Assembly (NCBI RefSeq): GCF_000426445.1
Contig: NZ_KE384526.1
Span: forward strand, 481,213-545,212
Direction of reading: 5' to 3'
Origin: Brevibacterium album DSM 18261
GTDB taxonomy: Bacteria; Actinomycetota; Actinomycetes; Actinomycetales; Brevibacteriaceae
Length of the DNA: 64,000 nt
Position 1 is the first letter of the stretch. Each line of letters begins with the position of its first letter. The notes beneath the pieces are model-generated. The model worked only from the letters and a program-made list of their open reading frames with translations. It ran no database searches and was not told the origin of the DNA. The translations under genes and the position numbers were made by a program. Below, one piece after another: positions 55,347 to 64,000 of the stretch.

Positions 55347-56571
55347 GTCCCGGCTGAATCCGATCGCCGAGCGGGCCTTCCGGGTCGCCGCCCGGGCGCC
55401 CTCGGCGCACAACACCCAGCCCTGGCGGCCTGCTGTCGTGCGCCTGTCACCGCTCACCGTGCGGGTTGCCGTCGATCCGGCCAGGACCCTGCCGCTGGCC
55501 GACCCGCTCCACATGGACACCCTGCTGGGAATGGGCTGCTGGACCGAGGCCTTCTCCATCGCATGCGCCGAGGCGGGCGCGAGAGCACGGCTCACCGCGG
55601 TCACGGGCGCCGGGCCGCAGACGGTGCTCACGCTCGAGGTCACGGACACAGGGGCCGCGGACCCTGGGCGTGCCGTCCGTGAAAGCTCCGACCGCGAGGC
55701 CGCAGTCTCCGGCTCAGCAGCGTTCAGATCCGCGGAGGTCCATGCCCGCCAGGTGGATCGCGGGAGGCTGGAGCCCGACGACACCGCGCTGGCAGACGCC
55801 CTCGCGGAGTTCTCCGCGCTCACGGAGCTCTCCGCACCCCTGCCCGCGGTCCCCCGGCCGGCTGAGGACCGGAGCAGTCCGGTGCCGCCCGCGGTCCTGC
55901 TCGCACAGATTCCCGAACCCCTGTGGGCGCGGCTGAACGGCCGAGCCGCCCTGCACATCGCGCAGACCCCGGCCATGCTCCGTGAGACCCTGGACTGGCT
56001 GCGCCTGGACCCGGCCGATCCGCGCTGGGCCGAGGACGGCCTCACGGCGGACTGCCTGCGCCTGCCCCGGTGGGAGGCGGCGATGCTGCGCCGCCTGCTG
56101 GAATCCGGCCTCGGCCGCGAACTCACCGGGGGCGCTGAGCACTGGCAGCCTCCTCTGGCCCGGGTGCTCGGCGGCCTGCGGCAGAGGCTCCCGGGGCCGC
56201 GCAGCGCGCCCGCGCGGCTGGTCCTCGGAACCCGTGCCTCAGACAGCGCGGCGGGAGTCTCCGCTCAGGACTGGGTGGTGCTCGGCAGATCGCTGCTGAG
56301 GCTGTGGCTCGTCCTCGCCCGTCATGGGCTGAAGGTCAGCGTGCAGTCCGAGCTCAAGGACTCGCCGGCCTCGGCGGCCCTCCTCGCGGGGCTGCTGGGA
56401 GAGCGCGGCGTCGATGCGGGAGCACCCCGGTCCCGGGCACACACCCGCGGCGAGGCGCCCGTGCCCTTCGCGGTGTTCTCGGTGGGCAGATCGACGGGGC
56501 CCGTGCCGCGCTCGCACCGGCTCACACGGCCCGCGGAGCGCGCACCGGCGCGAGCACCAGAGCGGCGCTGA
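55339..56571 (+). CDS. Nitroreductase-family flavoprotein (Acg-like)
   Basis: The start overlaps the previous gene by eight bases. The motif AARAPSAHNTQPWRPAVV near residue 20 is the FMN-binding start of the nitroreductase family. Later ALHIAQTPAMLRETLDWLRL and TASFW-like regions fit the tail of Acg-type proteins, though some FMN contacts look diverged. At 410 residues it is much longer than simple nitroreductases (about 200), like two-domain Acg proteins. A redox or flavin-storage role is possible. Its last 50 bases overlap the CPBP gene on the other strand. Confidence 0.7.
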   Translation: MDESRLNPIAERAFRVAARAPSAHNTQPWRPAVVRLSPLTVRVAVDPARTLPLADPLHMDTLLGMGCWTEAFSIACAEAGARARLTAVTGAGPQTVLTLEVTDTGAADPGRAVRESSDREAAVSGSAAFRSAEVHARQVDRGRLEPDDTALADALAEFSALTELSAPLPAVPRPAEDRSSPVPPAVLLAQIPEPLWARLNGRAALHIAQTPAMLRETLDWLRLDPADPRWAEDGLTADCLRLPRWEAAMLRRLLESGLGRELTGGAEHWQPPLARVLGGLRQRLPGPRSAPARLVLGTRASDSAAGVSAQDWVVLGRSLLRLWLVLARHGLKVSVQSELKDSPASAALLAGLLGERGVDAGAPRSRAHTRGEAPVPFAVFSVGRSTGPVPRSHRLTRPAERAPARAPERR

Positions 56572-57412
56572 CCAGCAGGACCGCGGTGATCCCGGTGACG
56601 GCGCCGAGCGCCTCGGGAGCGAGTTCCGCCCCGCCCGCTGCAAGGCTCACCGCAGTGAAGGGCAGCGCATGGGCGAAGACTGCCGGCCAGACCGTGCCCC
56701 ACCGTGCGGCCGCTGCGGAGAGGAACAGGCTCAGCGGCACGAGCCCGGCCGTGAGCATGCCCGCGGTCGCGACGGAGATCGAACCCTCCCAGACATAGGC
56801 CGCATGCAGGGGAAGGTGGAAGACCGTCCAGGCGAGCGCGATCACCGCGGAGGACCCCCAGAACCCCAGCGGTGCGAGCAGAGCCGGCAGATGGCCTCGC
56901 CACACCACCTCCTCCCCCACGGTGCTCACGGAGAAGACCACCGCGATGGGGATCATCGAGAGCAGGGCGGGCACGAGGACCCGGGCGGGCTGCATCTCGA
57001 TCGCGCCGAGGGAGTGGGCGAGCCCGGCGGCCATGAGGTACACGCCGGTGAGCAGGATCATCGCGAGCGCGCTGCCGGTGACGATCCGCAGGACCGGGCG
57101 CGGGCCGCCGGGCAGCAGCGCCCACCAGTGCGCGATCCGCCGGCTCAGCCTCTCCGGCTCCCCGGCGAGGGGCGGCAGGAGGAGAAGCAGGGCGAGCGAG
57201 GCGAGCGAGGGGATCCAGCGGCCCATGAGCACCGCGCCGGCGGGAACCGGCGCGTCCGCGAGCACGAAGCCCAGGCAGACGGCCGCGAGTCCGGCCGCAG
57301 CCGCAAGTGCGAGGAGCAGCGCCGCAGCCGTGCCGCGCCGGTGCTGATTCGAGGTGTGCCGCTCAGGGTTCGCACGGCGCGCGGTGACGGGGAGGTCGGC
57401 TGCTGCGGTCAT
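56522..57412 (-). CDS. CPBP-family intramembrane metalloprotease-like protein
   Basis: The 296-residue protein has seven to eight membrane helices and the CPBP motif EEVVWRGHLPALLAPLGF (EExxxR), followed by a helix with LAWTVFHLPLHAAYVWEG, carrying the second-site histidines. The C-terminus ends in LAPVRAPRAV. Family members cleave prenylated proteins or process bacteriocins. It is convergent with, and overlaps, the four-gene operon, so it may be unrelated or modulate it. A 5' start at 57412 is assumed. Confidence 0.82.
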   Translation of the reverse strand: MTAAADLPVTARRANPERHTSNQHRRGTAAALLLALAAAAGLAAVCLGFVLADAPVPAGAVLMGRWIPSLASLALLLLLPPLAGEPERLSRRIAHWWALLPGGPRPVLRIVTGSALAMILLTGVYLMAAGLAHSLGAIEMQPARVLVPALLSMIPIAVVFSVSTVGEEVVWRGHLPALLAPLGFWGSSAVIALAWTVFHLPLHAAYVWEGSISVATAGMLTAGLVPLSLFLSAAAARWGTVWPAVFAHALPFTAVSLAAGGAELAPEALGAVTGITAVLLVSAALVLAPVRAPRAV

Positions 57413-57538
57413 GGCCTCACGCTATGAGGAAGCGCACCGCCGGCTCACTGGAGGCGCCCAGACAGGAGACGGGGGTTTTCCCCACCTGCGTGCGGGAAGG
57501 TGCGCGGGCGCTCCCTCGGATTGCACCGCAGAGATGGC

Positions 57539-57570
57539 GAAGGGGCCTCCCCCTCAGGAGCGGCCCCTTC
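57539..57570. terminator. Terminator downstream of the PaaK-type ligase operon
   Basis: GAAGGGGCC (57539-57547) pairs with GGCCCCTTC (57562-57570). It sits five bases after the ligase stop on the minus strand. Confidence 0.75.
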
Positions 57571-57574
57571 AGGC

Positions 57575-58795
57575 TCAGTCCCATGTCCGCAGATCGCAGA
57601 TGAGCTCCTCCCCGGCGAGTTCCGTCACGATCCGGACCTCCGCCCGGAAGCGCAGCCGGGAGCGGATGTGCTCGGCGAGCGCGCTGCGCACCGCATCGTC
57701 CCCTGCCCCCTGCTCACCCGTGTCCCGGACCGCCGGCACCGCTTCGCAGACCACGGTGTCACGGTGCTCGGCCCGGTCGATGACGAAGCGCAGCGCCTGG
57801 ACCTCGGCGACGGCCTCCAGCAGCGAACGGATCTGGGCCGGATGCAGGAACATGCCCCTCACCTTCACCGCCTGCCCCGTCCGCCCCAGCACCCCCGCGA
57901 GCCTGCGACGACCGTCCGGGGTCGTCACCGGCGCACCGCCGGCGTCCGTGACCCAGGCCGAGAGGTCGCCCGTGCCGAACCGCACGAGCGGCGCCGTCTC
58001 CCGCACGAGCGTCACGACCACCTCACCCTCCCCCGCGTCCCGGGGCTCCCCCGTTCCGAGGTCACACACGGAGACGTCGATCCCGGTGCCCGTGACCATG
58101 CCCGGGCCGGTGCCGTCCTCATACGCGATGAGCCCGGCCTCGGCCGAACCGTAGGCCATGCGCACAGCGGGCACGCACCGCTCCAGCTCGGCCCGGAGGC
58201 TGTCCGGCAGCGGCTCCGCGGTGACGAGCGCATACGCGACCGGGAAGTCCTCGGCCGTGCCTCCTGTCTCCAGGTGGAGGTCGATGAGCGCCTTGAGGTA
58301 GCTGGGCAGGCCCACATAGCCGCGGGCGCCGAGGTCCCGGATCGCGTCGACCTGCAGCTGCTGGTTCCCGATCCCCGCCGGGACGACGGTGCCCCCGGCG
58401 GTGATGATCGCCTCGTCGAACATCGCACCGGCCGGGGAGAGGTGGTAGCCGAAGCAGTTGAGGACGACGTCCCCCGGGCGCAGACCCGCCGAGGTCAGGG
58501 CCTCGCCCCAGCGCCAGGGGTCCTCGCCCGCGGGCTGCGCCTCGTAGATGGGGCCCGGCGACTGGAAGATCCGCTTGGGTGCGGCGCCGGTCAGGACGTG
58601 TGCGCGCTCGGCCACGCGCTCGTCCTTGCTCTGGACCGGCACAGCGGCGAGGTCGGCAGGGCTCGTGACGTCTTCGCAGCGCACCCCTGCGCCCTCCAGT
58701 CGGGCACGCAGGGCGGGATCGGCCGCGGCCGCCGCGGCGAGCCTCCCGCCGATGTCCGCAGCGGTCTCCGTCTCCCTGTCTGAGTCGGTATGCAT
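57575..58795 (-). CDS. Phenylacetate-CoA ligase-family enzyme
   Basis: The protein of 406 residues (ATG at 58795; a GTG upstream at 58816 would add seven) resembles PaaK. It has the gate region VQSKDERVAERAH, an FQSPGPIYEAQP block, AYGSAEAGLIAYEDGTGPG, VVVTLVRETAPLVRFGTGDLSAW, and a C-terminal RGMFLHPAQIRSLLEAV. It likely makes an aryl- or acyl-CoA via an adenylate. It is last in an operon with LivFKMH-type transport and a FadD-like ligase, suggesting uptake and activation of an aromatic or branched acid. Confidence 0.8.
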   Translation of the reverse strand: MHTDSDRETETAADIGGRLAAAAAADPALRARLEGAGVRCEDVTSPADLAAVPVQSKDERVAERAHVLTGAAPKRIFQSPGPIYEAQPAGEDPWRWGEALTSAGLRPGDVVLNCFGYHLSPAGAMFDEAIITAGGTVVPAGIGNQQLQVDAIRDLGARGYVGLPSYLKALIDLHLETGGTAEDFPVAYALVTAEPLPDSLRAELERCVPAVRMAYGSAEAGLIAYEDGTGPGMVTGTGIDVSVCDLGTGEPRDAGEGEVVVTLVRETAPLVRFGTGDLSAWVTDAGGAPVTTPDGRRRLAGVLGRTGQAVKVRGMFLHPAQIRSLLEAVAEVQALRFVIDRAEHRDTVVCEAVPAVRDTGEQGAGDDAVRSALAEHIRSRLRFRAEVRIVTELAGEELICDLRTWD

Positions 58796-58806
58796 CCCGG
58801 CCCCTC

Positions 58807-59655
58807 TCACAGCCACCGCTTGCGGCGCTTGTAGTGCTTCACGTCCCGATAGCTCTTCTTCTCGGAATCGCCCCCGCCGATGCCCAGGTAGAACTCCTTG
58901 ACGTCCGGATTGTCCGCCAGGGCCCCGGCGGAGTCCTCGAGCATGATGCGGCCCTGCTCCATGATGTAGCCGTGGTGGGCCACCGAGAGCGCCGTCCTCG
59001 CGTTCTGCTCGATCACGAGCACCGTCAGCCCCGTCTCCGCGTTGAGCCTGGAGATCGTCTCGAAGATCTCCTCCACCAGCAGCGGGGCCAGGCCCAGCGA
59101 GGGCTCGTCCAGCATGAGCAGCTTGGGGCCGGCCATCAGGGCGCGGCCGATCGCCAGCATCTGCTGCTCACCGCCGGAGAGGAACCCGGCCGTCCGCCCC
59201 CGCATCTCTGCCAGCTTGGGGAAGAACTCGTAGACGAAGCCCAGGGTCTCCCCCGCCTCCCGAGGCCGCGTGTAGCCGCCGGCCAGCAGGTTGTCCGCCA
59301 CCGAGAGGTGCGGGAACACATGGCGCCCCTCCATGCACAGGCTCAGTCCCCTGCGCACCCGCTCCGGGGCGTCCATGCGGGTGATGTCCTGCCCCTCGAA
59401 CACGACCGAACCGCTCGTCACCTCCCCCTGCTCACTGGGCAGCAGGCCCGAGATCGCCTTGAGCGTGGTCGACTTCCCCGCCCCGTTGGATCCCAGCAGC
59501 GCCACGATCGACCCCTCGGGCACTTCGAGCGAGAGCCCGCGGAGCACTAGGATCACCTCGTCGTAGATCACCTCGATGTTGTTAACGCGCAGCAGTGCGG
59601 CGGCGGTGTCCGGCCCGCGCGCCCCCGGGCTCGGGGCGGGTGCGGGCGCGCTCAC
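58807..59655 (-). CDS. livF: Branched-chain-type ABC transporter ATPase (LivF)
   Basis: One of two ATPases expected in a Liv-type importer. The 282-residue protein has Walker A GSNGAGKST, signature LSGGEQQMLAIGRALM, Walker B LLMLDEPSLGLAPLL and switch IEQNA. It starts at a GTG overlapping the LivK stop and ends with a Lys/Arg-rich tail (KHYKRRKRW). No LivG-type ATPase is present in the window; it may lie beyond the right edge. Confidence 0.9.
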   Translation of the reverse strand: MSAPAPAPSPGARGPDTAAALLRVNNIEVIYDEVILVLRGLSLEVPEGSIVALLGSNGAGKSTTLKAISGLLPSEQGEVTSGSVVFEGQDITRMDAPERVRRGLSLCMEGRHVFPHLSVADNLLAGGYTRPREAGETLGFVYEFFPKLAEMRGRTAGFLSGGEQQMLAIGRALMAGPKLLMLDEPSLGLAPLLVEEIFETISRLNAETGLTVLVIEQNARTALSVAHHGYIMEQGRIMLEDSAGALADNPDVKEFYLGIGGGDSEKKSYRDVKHYKRRKRWL

Positions 59656-60872
59656 GGAGTCGCCCCCGCTTCCACCTCGACCATCCGGCCGTCCTGCACC
59701 TCGTAGACGTTCGAGGCCACGGACCCGCGATGCGATTCGGGTGAGAACTCGACCGGCCCGCCCCCGATCACCTCACCGGTGTCGACCGCTCCCATGGTCT
59801 CCAGCGACTCTCGGATCGCAGCGCCCGTGAGGTCCTCCCCCGCTTCCAGGGTGTGGCGGATGCCCTCGGCCATGACGTGCATGGTGTACCAGCCCTGCAC
59901 ATAGCTCACCCCAGCGGACTCGGAGTCCTGCCCCTGTTCCTCGAGGTAGGCGGCGATCGCCTCGTGTCCGGGCTTCTCGGCGGATATGGGGGCGATCGGC
60001 TGAACCATGAGGTGGCCCTCGGCCGCGTCCCCGGCCGAGGTGATGAACAGCTCGTTGCCGCACCAGTTGAGGCAGATGATCTTCTGCTCACCGCCCTGTG
60101 CGGCCAGGTCCCGGGCCAGCTGTGCGGCGGGACTCGCGACGTTCTGCACCACGATGTACTCCGCCCCCGCGGAGTCCACCTGGCTGAGCACACCGGCGAA
60201 ATTGGTGGTGCCGGCGGGCATGGCGTGCGAGACGTAGTCGATGTCCAGCCCCTGCTCCTCGACCCAGGCCTCACCATCGGCCACGGGCGAGGTGCCGAAC
60301 GGCGAGTCGTTGTGCAGCACGGCCACACCCGTTTCTCCGCCGGCGTCCTGGGCGATCCAGTTGAGCGCCACCCGCATCTGATCCGAATAGGTGGGGGCGA
60401 CGAGGAAGTTGTAGGGCGACTCCTCGGGAACGGTGAGCTCTTCCGAGAAGGAGCCGGACATGAACGGCAGCTCGTCGTTGGCCACGCGGGTGCGCAGCGC
60501 CTCGGTGTCACCGGTCCCCCAGCCCATGATTGCGACGACGCCGTCGTTGACATAGCGCCGGTAGAGCTCCTCGGCCTGCGGGATCTCGTAGGCGTAGTCG
60601 TTGGAATGCGCCTCGATCTCCCGGCCCTCGATGCCGCCGGCCGCGTTGAGCTGTTCGATGTAGGCGAGCATGCCGTCGTTGTAGGGTGCGCCCACGTCGC
60701 CGGTGGCGCCGGAACGGTCGGCGATGATGCCGATGGGGATGGGCTCGTCCGAGTCCGCGCTGCTCGCGTCCCCGCTGCCGCAGGCGCTCAGAACCATGAG
60801 CGAGGCCGAGGCGAGAGCCGCCGAGGCGATGAGCCGCGAGTGCCTGCGTGTCGACTTCTGTGAGTGCGTCAT
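59652..60872 (-). CDS. livK: ABC transporter substrate-binding lipoprotein (LivK-like)
   Basis: The 406-residue protein has a signal with lipobox LMVLSACGSG, then a periplasmic-type binding domain with PIPIGIIADRSGATGDVGAPYNDGMLAYIEQLNAAGGIEGREIE and a central YSDQMRVALNWIAQDAGGETGVAVLH, as in the Leu/Ile/Val-binding family. An AGGAGA site precedes the ATG. Substrate unknown; given the co-encoded ligases an aromatic or branched-chain carboxylate is as likely as an amino acid. Confidence 0.88.
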   Translation of the reverse strand: MTHSQKSTRRHSRLIASAALASASLMVLSACGSGDASSADSDEPIPIGIIADRSGATGDVGAPYNDGMLAYIEQLNAAGGIEGREIEAHSNDYAYEIPQAEELYRRYVNDGVVAIMGWGTGDTEALRTRVANDELPFMSGSFSEELTVPEESPYNFLVAPTYSDQMRVALNWIAQDAGGETGVAVLHNDSPFGTSPVADGEAWVEEQGLDIDYVSHAMPAGTTNFAGVLSQVDSAGAEYIVVQNVASPAAQLARDLAAQGGEQKIICLNWCGNELFITSAGDAAEGHLMVQPIAPISAEKPGHEAIAAYLEEQGQDSESAGVSYVQGWYTMHVMAEGIRHTLEAGEDLTGAAIRESLETMGAVDTGEVIGGGPVEFSPESHRGSVASNVYEVQDGRMVEVEAGATP

Positions 60873-60921
60873 TGCTTCTCCTGTGGTGGTTTTCCGTGGC
60901 AGGTGAGGGTCGTGGGCGAGC

Positions 60922-61983
60922 TCAGTACCGGAACGGCCAGAAGCCGAAGTAGTCCTTGATGCGCTGCCATATCCGGTTGAGTCCTCGTGGTTCGAAGATG
61001 AGGAAGACGATGATGACCAGGCCGAAGGCCGCGTGCTCGAAGGCCGGCAGCTGGCGGGAGAGCACGGGGGCCACGCCGCCCAGGACGTCTGCGAGCATGC
61101 GCACCACCACCGGCAGCAGCGTGATGAACACCGCCCCGTAGACCGCTCCGGCGACGGATCCCATGCCGCCCACGATGATCATCGCGAGGTAGGTGATGGA
61201 GACGTCGATGGTGAACTTCTCCCAGGAGATGATCTCCGTGTAGTGCGCCAGCAGCGCTCCGGCCAGGCCCACATAGGCATTGGAGAGCGCGAAGGCGGTG
61301 AGCTTGGTCCGGGTGAGGTTCACCCCCATCGCCGAGGCCGCGATGTCCTGGTCGCGCACGGCCATGAAGGACCGGCCCACCGAGGTGCGGAAGAGGTTGG
61401 TGGCAGTGAGCGCCACCAGGATCGTGATGACCAGCAGGATCACGTACCACTGCTGTTCGAAGGTGGTGCGCTCGATCCGGAACCCGAACACCTCCAGCCT
61501 GCTCACGTCCACGAACCCCTGTCCCTCCGTGAGGAAGCCCCAGCGGCGGACGATGAAGATGATGACCATCTGCGAGGCCAGGGTGGCGATCGCCAGGTAG
61601 AGCCCCTTGAGGCGCAGCGCCGGCAGACCCACGATCACGCCGACCGCTGCGGTGAGCACCACGGCCGCCAGGATCGACAGCGGCGCCGGCACTCCGGCGC
61701 GATCGGTCAGGATCGCGGTGGTGAACGCGCCCACGGCCAGGAATCCGCCCTGGCCGAGCGAGATCTGCCCGGTGTAGCCCACGAGGATGTTCAGCCCGAT
61801 TGCTCCGATCGCCGCGATGAGCGCGGTGTTGGCGATCGCGAGCCAGTAGTTGTCGAGCACGAAGGGGAGGACGGCGGCCGCGACGGCCAGCAGCGCCATC
61901 CGCACGATCTGCGGGCGGGTGTGCCACAGCCGCTGCTCCGAGCGGTAGGAGGTGTGGTGACGGCCGGTTTCAACAGCGGGCAT
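60922..61983 (-). CDS. livM: ABC transporter permease (LivM-like)
   Basis: The 353-residue protein has about ten membrane helices and the LivM features ANTALIAAIGAIGLNILVGYTGQISLGQGGFLAVGAFTTAIL and SFMAVRDQDIAASAMGVNLTRTKLTAFALSNAYVGLAGALLA (coupling helix). It partners LivH. It lies 49 bp upstream of livK. Confidence 0.92.
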   Translation of the reverse strand: MPAVETGRHHTSYRSEQRLWHTRPQIVRMALLAVAAAVLPFVLDNYWLAIANTALIAAIGAIGLNILVGYTGQISLGQGGFLAVGAFTTAILTDRAGVPAPLSILAAVVLTAAVGVIVGLPALRLKGLYLAIATLASQMVIIFIVRRWGFLTEGQGFVDVSRLEVFGFRIERTTFEQQWYVILLVITILVALTATNLFRTSVGRSFMAVRDQDIAASAMGVNLTRTKLTAFALSNAYVGLAGALLAHYTEIISWEKFTIDVSITYLAMIIVGGMGSVAGAVYGAVFITLLPVVVRMLADVLGGVAPVLSRQLPAFEHAAFGLVIIVFLIFEPRGLNRIWQRIKDYFGFWPFRY

Positions 61984-61987
61984 GTCT

Positions 61988-62860
61988 TCAGACCCTTTCG
62001 ATTCGCTTCTCGCCGAACACGCCGTAGGGCCTCACCAGGAGGACGAGGACGAGCACGATGTACGGGATGACCTCGGCGAGGCCCGGGTCCATGTAGCCGG
62101 AGACGAACTGGGTGAGCAGGCCGATGGTGAGACCGCCCACGATGGTGCCGGGGACGGAGTCGAGCCCGCCCATGATCACCACGGGGAACACCAGCAGACC
62201 GAAGTTCACGATGTTCATCTCCACCGTGGTGATGTCGGCCAGCAGCACACCGGCGACCAGGGCGGAGACCGCCGCCAGCGCCCACGACATGGCGAACACG
62301 CGGCGCACGGAGATACCCACCGTCATGGCGGCCTGCTGGTCATCGGCGACGGCCCGCATCGCCACCCCGTGCCGGGACTTCTGGAAGAACCAGGTGAGCA
62401 GGCCCAGCACCACACCGCAGACCACGATGGCCCACAGGCGGTTGGCGGGCACGGATCCGCCCAGGATGCTCACGGACTCGGTGGGCAGGACAGGGGGCAT
62501 GGAGCGCGGCTGGGTGCCGAAGAACATCTGCACGACGGCGCCCAGCAGACCCGCCAGGCCGATCGTCACCATGATGATGGAGATGTGGCTCTGCCCCACC
62601 ATGGGCCGGAGGATGAATCTCTCCACCACCACGCCCACGATGACCGCGACCAGCACACCCACCAGCAGTGAGACCACGACCGGCATCTGCAGCACCACGA
62701 ACACGGTGTAGAAGGTGTAGGCCCCGATCAGCAGGAACTCGCCCTGAGCGAAGTTGATGACCCCGGTGGCCTTGTAGATGAGGACGAAGCCCAGTGCGGC
62801 GAGCGCGAGGATCGCCCCCTCGGAGAGGCCGATGACCAGCAGTGTGACGAATGTGCTCAC
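61988..62860 (-). CDS. livH: ABC transporter permease (LivH-like)
   Basis: I start at the GTG at 62860, which overlaps the FadD-like stop in GTGA and has GGAG nine bases upstream; a TTG at 62875 would add five residues. The 290-residue protein has eight helices with ALAALGFVLIYKATGVINFAQGEFLLIGAY, QPRSMPPVLPTESV, and HGVAMRAVADDQQAAMTVGISVRRVFAMSWALAAVSAL (coupling region). It is followed four bases later by livM. Confidence 0.92.
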   Translation of the reverse strand: MSTFVTLLVIGLSEGAILALAALGFVLIYKATGVINFAQGEFLLIGAYTFYTVFVVLQMPVVVSLLVGVLVAVIVGVVVERFILRPMVGQSHISIIMVTIGLAGLLGAVVQMFFGTQPRSMPPVLPTESVSILGGSVPANRLWAIVVCGVVLGLLTWFFQKSRHGVAMRAVADDQQAAMTVGISVRRVFAMSWALAAVSALVAGVLLADITTVEMNIVNFGLLVFPVVIMGGLDSVPGTIVGGLTIGLLTQFVSGYMDPGLAEVIPYIVLVLVLLVRPYGVFGEKRIERV

Positions 62861-64000
62861 TTGCGACCACTCCAAACCTGTCTGCGCGCGCGGTCCGCGG
62901 GGAGGCGGTGGCCGGCGAGGTCGAATATGCGAAGCGGCAGCGAGCGCTCGGCGACCGTGCCGTCCTGATAGGTGATCGACGAACTGATCGTCACGGACCC
63001 CTCTCCGGCGGCGAGCGCTGCGATGATCTGCCCGTAGCGGTCGCCGATCACGGTGCGCCGCACCTTCCTGGTGCGCGTGATCTCGTCGTCATCGGGATCG
63101 AACTGCTTGTGCAGCAGCACGAACCGGCCTATGCGGATCCGCTCCATGAGGTCCTCGTTCGCCTGGGCGACCTCCTCCGCGAGGAGCTCGTACACCTCCG
63201 GTTTGGAGGCCAGGTCCGTGTACGTGGTGAAGGAGAGCCGCTCGTGCTCGGCCCATGCGCCCACCGTGGCCGGATCGACCGTGATGATCGCGCACATGGT
63301 GCCGCCGGATCCCGTGGCGGCATCGCCGGCGTCCCCGCCGGGTTCCAGACCCTCGCCGGAGAACACCACGGCCTCCTCCACGTACGGCGAGAACTTCAGC
63401 TTGTTCTCGATGAAGGCGTGCGAGTACATGGTCCCGTCGGAGGCGAAGACCACGTCCTTGAGGCGGTCGACCACCACGAGCTGACCGGACTCGTCGAGGT
63501 AGCCCGCGTCCCCCGTGTGCAGCCACCCCTGCGGAGTGACGGCCTCTGCGGTGGCCTCGGCATTGCGATGGTAGCCGCGGAACACAGCCGAGGAGCGGAG
63601 CATGATCTCCTGCCTCTCACCGAACTGCAGCTCCGTCCCGGGCAGCGGCTCTCCCACCGAGGTGAAGGAGATGGCGTCGTCCCTGTGCACCACCGCGATC
63701 CCGCAGATCTCCGTCTGCCCGTAGATCTGCTTGAGGTTGACGCCGATGGCGTGGAAGAACTGGAAGACGTCCGGACCCAGCGGTGCGCCGCCGGTGTAGC
63801 AGCGCTTGATCCGGGTCAGGCCCAGCTGTTCGCGGATGGGGCGAGCCGCTGCGAGATCCGCGACGACCGAGGCCAGGCGCAGCCCCAGCGAGGGCGTGCC
63901 GCCGGAGACCCGCGCACGCGCCGCCCTGTCCATGACGGAGTAGCCCCAGCCGAACACTCCGCGCTTGAGCGCGCCGGCCTCGTCGATCCGCACCTGCACC
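62857..64000 (-). CDS. Long-chain acyl-CoA synthetase (FadD-like), 5' end outside the window
   Basis: Only the C-terminal ~380 residues are in the window; the gene starts beyond 64000. It has KRCYTGGAPLGPDVFQFFHAIG, LKQIYGQTEICGIAVV, the A-loop HTGDAGYLDESGQLVVVDRLKD and the final TRTRKVRRTVIGDRYGQII, with the catalytic Lys region. The typical AMP-binding P-loop should lie in the missing part. It would activate a fatty or aromatic acid that the Liv system brings in. Confidence 0.88.
   Translation of the reverse strand, partial: VQVRIDEAGALKRGVFGWGYSVMDRAARARVSGGTPSLGLRLASVVADLAAARPIREQLGLTRIKRCYTGGAPLGPDVFQFFHAIGVNLKQIYGQTEICGIAVVHRDDAISFTSVGEPLPGTELQFGERQEIMLRSSAVFRGYHRNAEATAEAVTPQGWLHTGDAGYLDESGQLVVVDRLKDVVFASDGTMYSHAFIENKLKFSPYVEEAVVFSGEGLEPGGDAGDAATGSGGTMCAIITVDPATVGAWAEHERLSFTTYTDLASKPEVYELLAEEVAQANEDLMERIRIGRFVLLHKQFDPDDDEITRTRKVRRTVIGDRYGQIIAALAAGEGSVTISSSITYQDGTVAERSLPLRIFDLAGHRLPADRARRQVWSGRK

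Overview
The window is high-GC DNA from an actinobacterium, most likely in the Micrococcales. Supporting signs are strong GC bias at third codon positions, GTG starts with GGAGG-type ribosome binding sites, tRNA genes without an encoded CCA end, an sdhCDAB operon, the PLP-synthase pair pdxS/pdxT with a divergent MocR-type regulator, and a type I-E CRISPR-Cas locus of the kind common in this phylum. I cannot fix the genus from sequence alone.

Layout. 1-11450 and 11770-14850: a complete type I-E CRISPR-Cas system. One minus-strand operon runs cas3-cse1-cse2-cas7e-cas5e-cas6e-cas1-cas2. It is surrounded by four arrays, each with its own near-identical leader: array 1 (1-107, cut by the window edge), the convergent arrays 2 and 3 (10263-11448, fused tail to tail through a hybrid repeat) and a 50-repeat array 4 (11773-14789). 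A tRNA-Lys lies between arrays 3 and 4. A fifth, leaderless, decayed array lies at 20202-20582. Between the cas3 promoter region and leader 2 are two degenerate repeats around a 22-nt spacer, the architecture of a CreR-type cas-regulating RNA. The first bases of this spacer nearly match the cas3 upstream region. This is the most interesting candidate in the window.

15142-26939: core genes: groES-like, a DUF3618 membrane protein, bcp, tRNA-Leu, pdxT/pdxS with divergent pdxR, a 16S-type guanine N2-methyltransferase relative, a universal stress protein, sucCD, a MarR regulator and a lipoprotein. 26945-33126 (minus strand): MgtC-like protein, small membrane protein, adenosine deaminase, BMP-like lipoprotein, M20 amidohydrolase and mannose-1-phosphate guanylyltransferase. 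33409-38216 (plus): sdhCDAB and a D-alanyl-D-alanine carboxypeptidase. 38374-42032: APP1-like phosphatase, trpS, exonuclease III and a GNAT acetyltransferase.

42135-49061: a catabolic island with a TRAP transporter (DctPQM), class III CoA-transferase, divergent acyl-CoA dehydrogenase, and GntR and IclR regulators. Together they look fit to import, CoA-activate and oxidise an organic acid. 49294-51488: folD-glyA one-carbon operon. 51680-56571: an uncharacterised, tightly coupled four-gene operon (PaaK-like adenylating enzyme, small alpha/beta-barrel-like protein, GNAT-like protein, nitroreductase fold), facing a CPBP protease. 57575-64000: a PaaK-type ligase, a branched-chain-amino-acid-type ABC importer (LivF, LivK, LivM, LivH; no LivG inside the window) and a truncated FadD-like acyl-CoA synthetase, all one minus-strand operon.
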